NCBI GenBank assembly: GCA_023435325.1
Contig: JAEYRT010000305.1
Coordinates: forward strand, 1 to 7,353
Direction: 5' to 3'
From: Pseudomonadota bacterium
Lineage (GTDB): Bacteria > Pseudomonadota > Gammaproteobacteria > Burkholderiales > Burkholderiaceae_C
Length of the DNA: 7,353 nt
Below, one piece after another: positions 6,503 to 7,353 of the stretch (positions within the stretch are counted from its first letter, which is position 1; each line of letters begins with the position of its first letter). The position numbers were made by a program, and so were the translations under genes. The notes beneath the pieces are model-generated. The model saw only the letters and a program-made list of their open reading frames with translations. It made no database searches and had not been told where the DNA came from.

Positions 6503-6555
6503 CGGTTGCCGCTGATAAATTGCACACCAAGCGCTAAAGCGCGCAAAATTCTGGT

Positions 6556-6561
6556 TAGAAT
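6556..6561 (+). promoter_or_regulatory. Probable -10 element of the tRNA-Ser promoter
   Basis: TAGAAT matches the sigma-70 -10 consensus at five of six bases and ends 10 bases before the tRNA, followed by a G/C-containing discriminator typical of stable RNA promoters. No good -35 is visible at 16-18 bases upstream; TTGCAC at 6520-6525 is too far for this -10. Confidence 0.45.
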
Positions 6562-6571
6562 AGCGGTCTTC

Positions 6572-6662
6572 GGAAGGGTGGATGAGCGGTTTAAGTCGCA
6601 CGCCTGGAAAGCGTGTGTAGGTTAATAGCCTACCGCGGGTTCGAATCCCGCCCCTTCCGCCA
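6572..6662 (+). tRNA. tRNA-Ser (anticodon GGA), CCA encoded
   Basis: A 91-base class II tRNA. The acceptor stem pairs GGAAGGG (6572-6578) with CCCTTCC (6652-6658), followed by discriminator G 6659 and CCA 6660-6662. The anticodon stem CACGC (6599-6603) pairs with GCGTG (6611-6615) around loop CTGGAAA, with anticodon GGA at 6606-6608, reading serine codons UCC and UCU. A long variable arm (GTAGG with CCTAC) is the mark of serine tRNAs, and the T arm GCGGG TTCGAAT CCCGC is canonical. All stems are intact, so it should be functional. Confidence 0.97.
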
Positions 6663-6671
6663 GATACACAC

Positions 6672-6706
6672 ATCCCTGCAAGTTCAACGACTTGCAGGGA
6701 TTTTTC
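6672..6706 (+). terminator. Intrinsic terminator of tRNA-Ser
   Basis: A perfect 12-bp stem pairs 6672-6683 (ATCCCTGCAAGT) with 6690-6701 (ACTTGCAGGGAT) over a 6-base loop, followed by a T-run to 6705. It begins 10 bases after the tRNA CCA end, as expected for a monocistronic tRNA transcript. Confidence 0.9.
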
Positions 6707-6907
6707 ATTTGGAAAGCAGCAGCATGGGCACTCATCCATGCAGATTCCTGTGGCACCTTCGCACCACGCGCATGTCTTACCCCAGGCCGCCAACGAAAGA
6801 CGGCAAGCGCCCGCCACCAGCAAAACCGCAACTGGCAGCGCATCCAGGCTTGCTTGTCCACCGTGCAAAGCATAGATTGTGGTGTCACCCACTTTCTGCG
6901 GCTCTCA
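6707..6907. other. Intergenic stretch without a supported gene
   Basis: About 200 bases between the tRNA terminator and the next gene. Short open frames on both strands here have no recognisable family, ribosome site or conserved composition. A poor sigma-70-like pair (TTGCTT at 6850-6855 and TAGATT at 6873-6878, 17 bases apart) might be the promoter of the next gene, but the match is weak. Confidence 0.5.
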
Positions 6908-7353
6908 ATGCACATTAGTTTTCATGGCGCAGCCCAGGCTGTCACAGGTTCCTGCTTTCTGATCGAAGGGCAAGGCTGCCAGTTTCTGGTGGACTGCGGC
7001 ATGGCGCAAGGTGGCCGTGAAGCAGATGAACACAACGAGCAGGCCTTTGCCTTTGATGCCACACAGATTGATTTTGTGGTGCTCACCCATGCCCACATTG
7101 ATCACAGTGGCCTGTTGCCCAAACTCGTCGCCAGGGGTTTTCAAGGTCCCATCTACTGCACGCCAGGTACCAAGGATTTATTGGCAGTGCTGCTCAAGGA
7201 CAGCGCCCACATCCAAATGATGGATGCCGAACGTGCAGCTCGCCGCCAGCGTGAGGGCAAAAAGCCCGAGCGCGATGTGCCTGCACCCTTGTATTCCCTG
7301 GCACATGTCGCCAGCACACTCGCGCTGGTGCAGGCCCAGCCGTATGGCCGCCG
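6908..7353 (+). CDS. MBL-fold metallo-hydrolase, probably beta-CASP RNase-like (3' end outside window)
   Basis: The frame is open from ATG 6908 to the right edge, giving 148 residues of a longer protein. Seen: the opening GAAQAVTGSCFLIE (about 7-20) is typical of the RNA-specificity branch of metallo-beta-lactamase fold enzymes. LVDCGMAQGG (27-36) follows, then the metal-binding motif HAHIDH with H61, H63, D65 and H66. Known: such proteins bind two zinc ions and, when a beta-CASP and KH-like region follow, act as RNA endo- or exonucleases; full members run to about 450 residues. Inferred: the missing part should hold the beta-CASP domain and the remaining metal ligands. The charged segment after residue 98 (DAERAARRQREGKKPERD) fits the family's insertion following the MBL motif. 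There is no clear Shine-Dalgarno sequence in front of the ATG. It follows the tRNA terminator, so it should have its own promoter. Confidence 0.85.
   Translation, partial: MHISFHGAAQAVTGSCFLIEGQGCQFLVDCGMAQGGREADEHNEQAFAFDATQIDFVVLTHAHIDHSGLLPKLVARGFQGPIYCTPGTKDLLAVLLKDSAHIQMMDAERAARRQREGKKPERDVPAPLYSLAHVASTLALVQAQPYGR

Noticed and set aside
5404..6546. A 380-codon - strand frame opposite the SPFH gene
   Set aside because: It is antisense to a conserved gene; the Gly/His/Asp-rich product is typical of a shadow frame.
6407..6892. A 161-codon - strand frame with a GGIRTRG…TRFPGVRLKPL peptide
   Set aside because: The peptide is the reverse-strand translation of the tRNA-Ser gene, a well-known source of spurious protein annotations.
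6724..6918. A 64-codon + strand frame starting at ATG 6724 after the tRNA terminator
   Set aside because: It overlaps the start of the MBL-fold gene, lacks a ribosome site, and its Pro/His/Arg-rich product looks like random GC-rich translation.

Overview
The window looks like chromosomal DNA of a betaproteobacterium, most likely Burkholderiales and plausibly Comamonadaceae. This is inferred from GC-rich codon use, the Lys/Arg/Orn decarboxylase type, a signal-peptide-bearing Lig E type DNA ligase and a tRNA-Ser(GGA) with encoded CCA. No mobile element, CRISPR array or phage gene is visible. Both ends cut through genes.

Left block, + strand (1-2384): the C-terminal end of a (hybrid) sensor kinase with a histidine phosphotransfer domain; a REC-GGDEF response regulator (c-di-GMP synthase) whose ATG overlaps the kinase stop codon; and, 7 bases further on, a small ATP-dependent DNA ligase with an export signal. 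The spacing suggests one transcript carrying a phosphorelay, its c-di-GMP output and an exported ligase.

Middle (2386-4924): a long, nearly symmetric hairpin with a T-run on each side probably terminates transcription from both directions. It is followed by a large fold-type I PLP decarboxylase for a basic amino acid on the - strand, with a Lys/Ala-rich C-terminal tail.

Right block, + strand (5090-7353): a short NfeD-family membrane protein and a stomatin/QmcA-like SPFH protein form the classic two-gene membrane-microdomain pair. A tRNA-Ser(GGA) with a good intrinsic terminator follows, then a stretch of about 200 bases with no supported gene. The 5' part of an MBL-fold (probably beta-CASP RNase-like) hydrolase runs off the right edge.

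The most thought-provoking feature is the apparent co-transcription of an exported DNA ligase with a c-di-GMP phosphorelay. The rest is mostly ordinary core-genome content with some notable non-coding structures.
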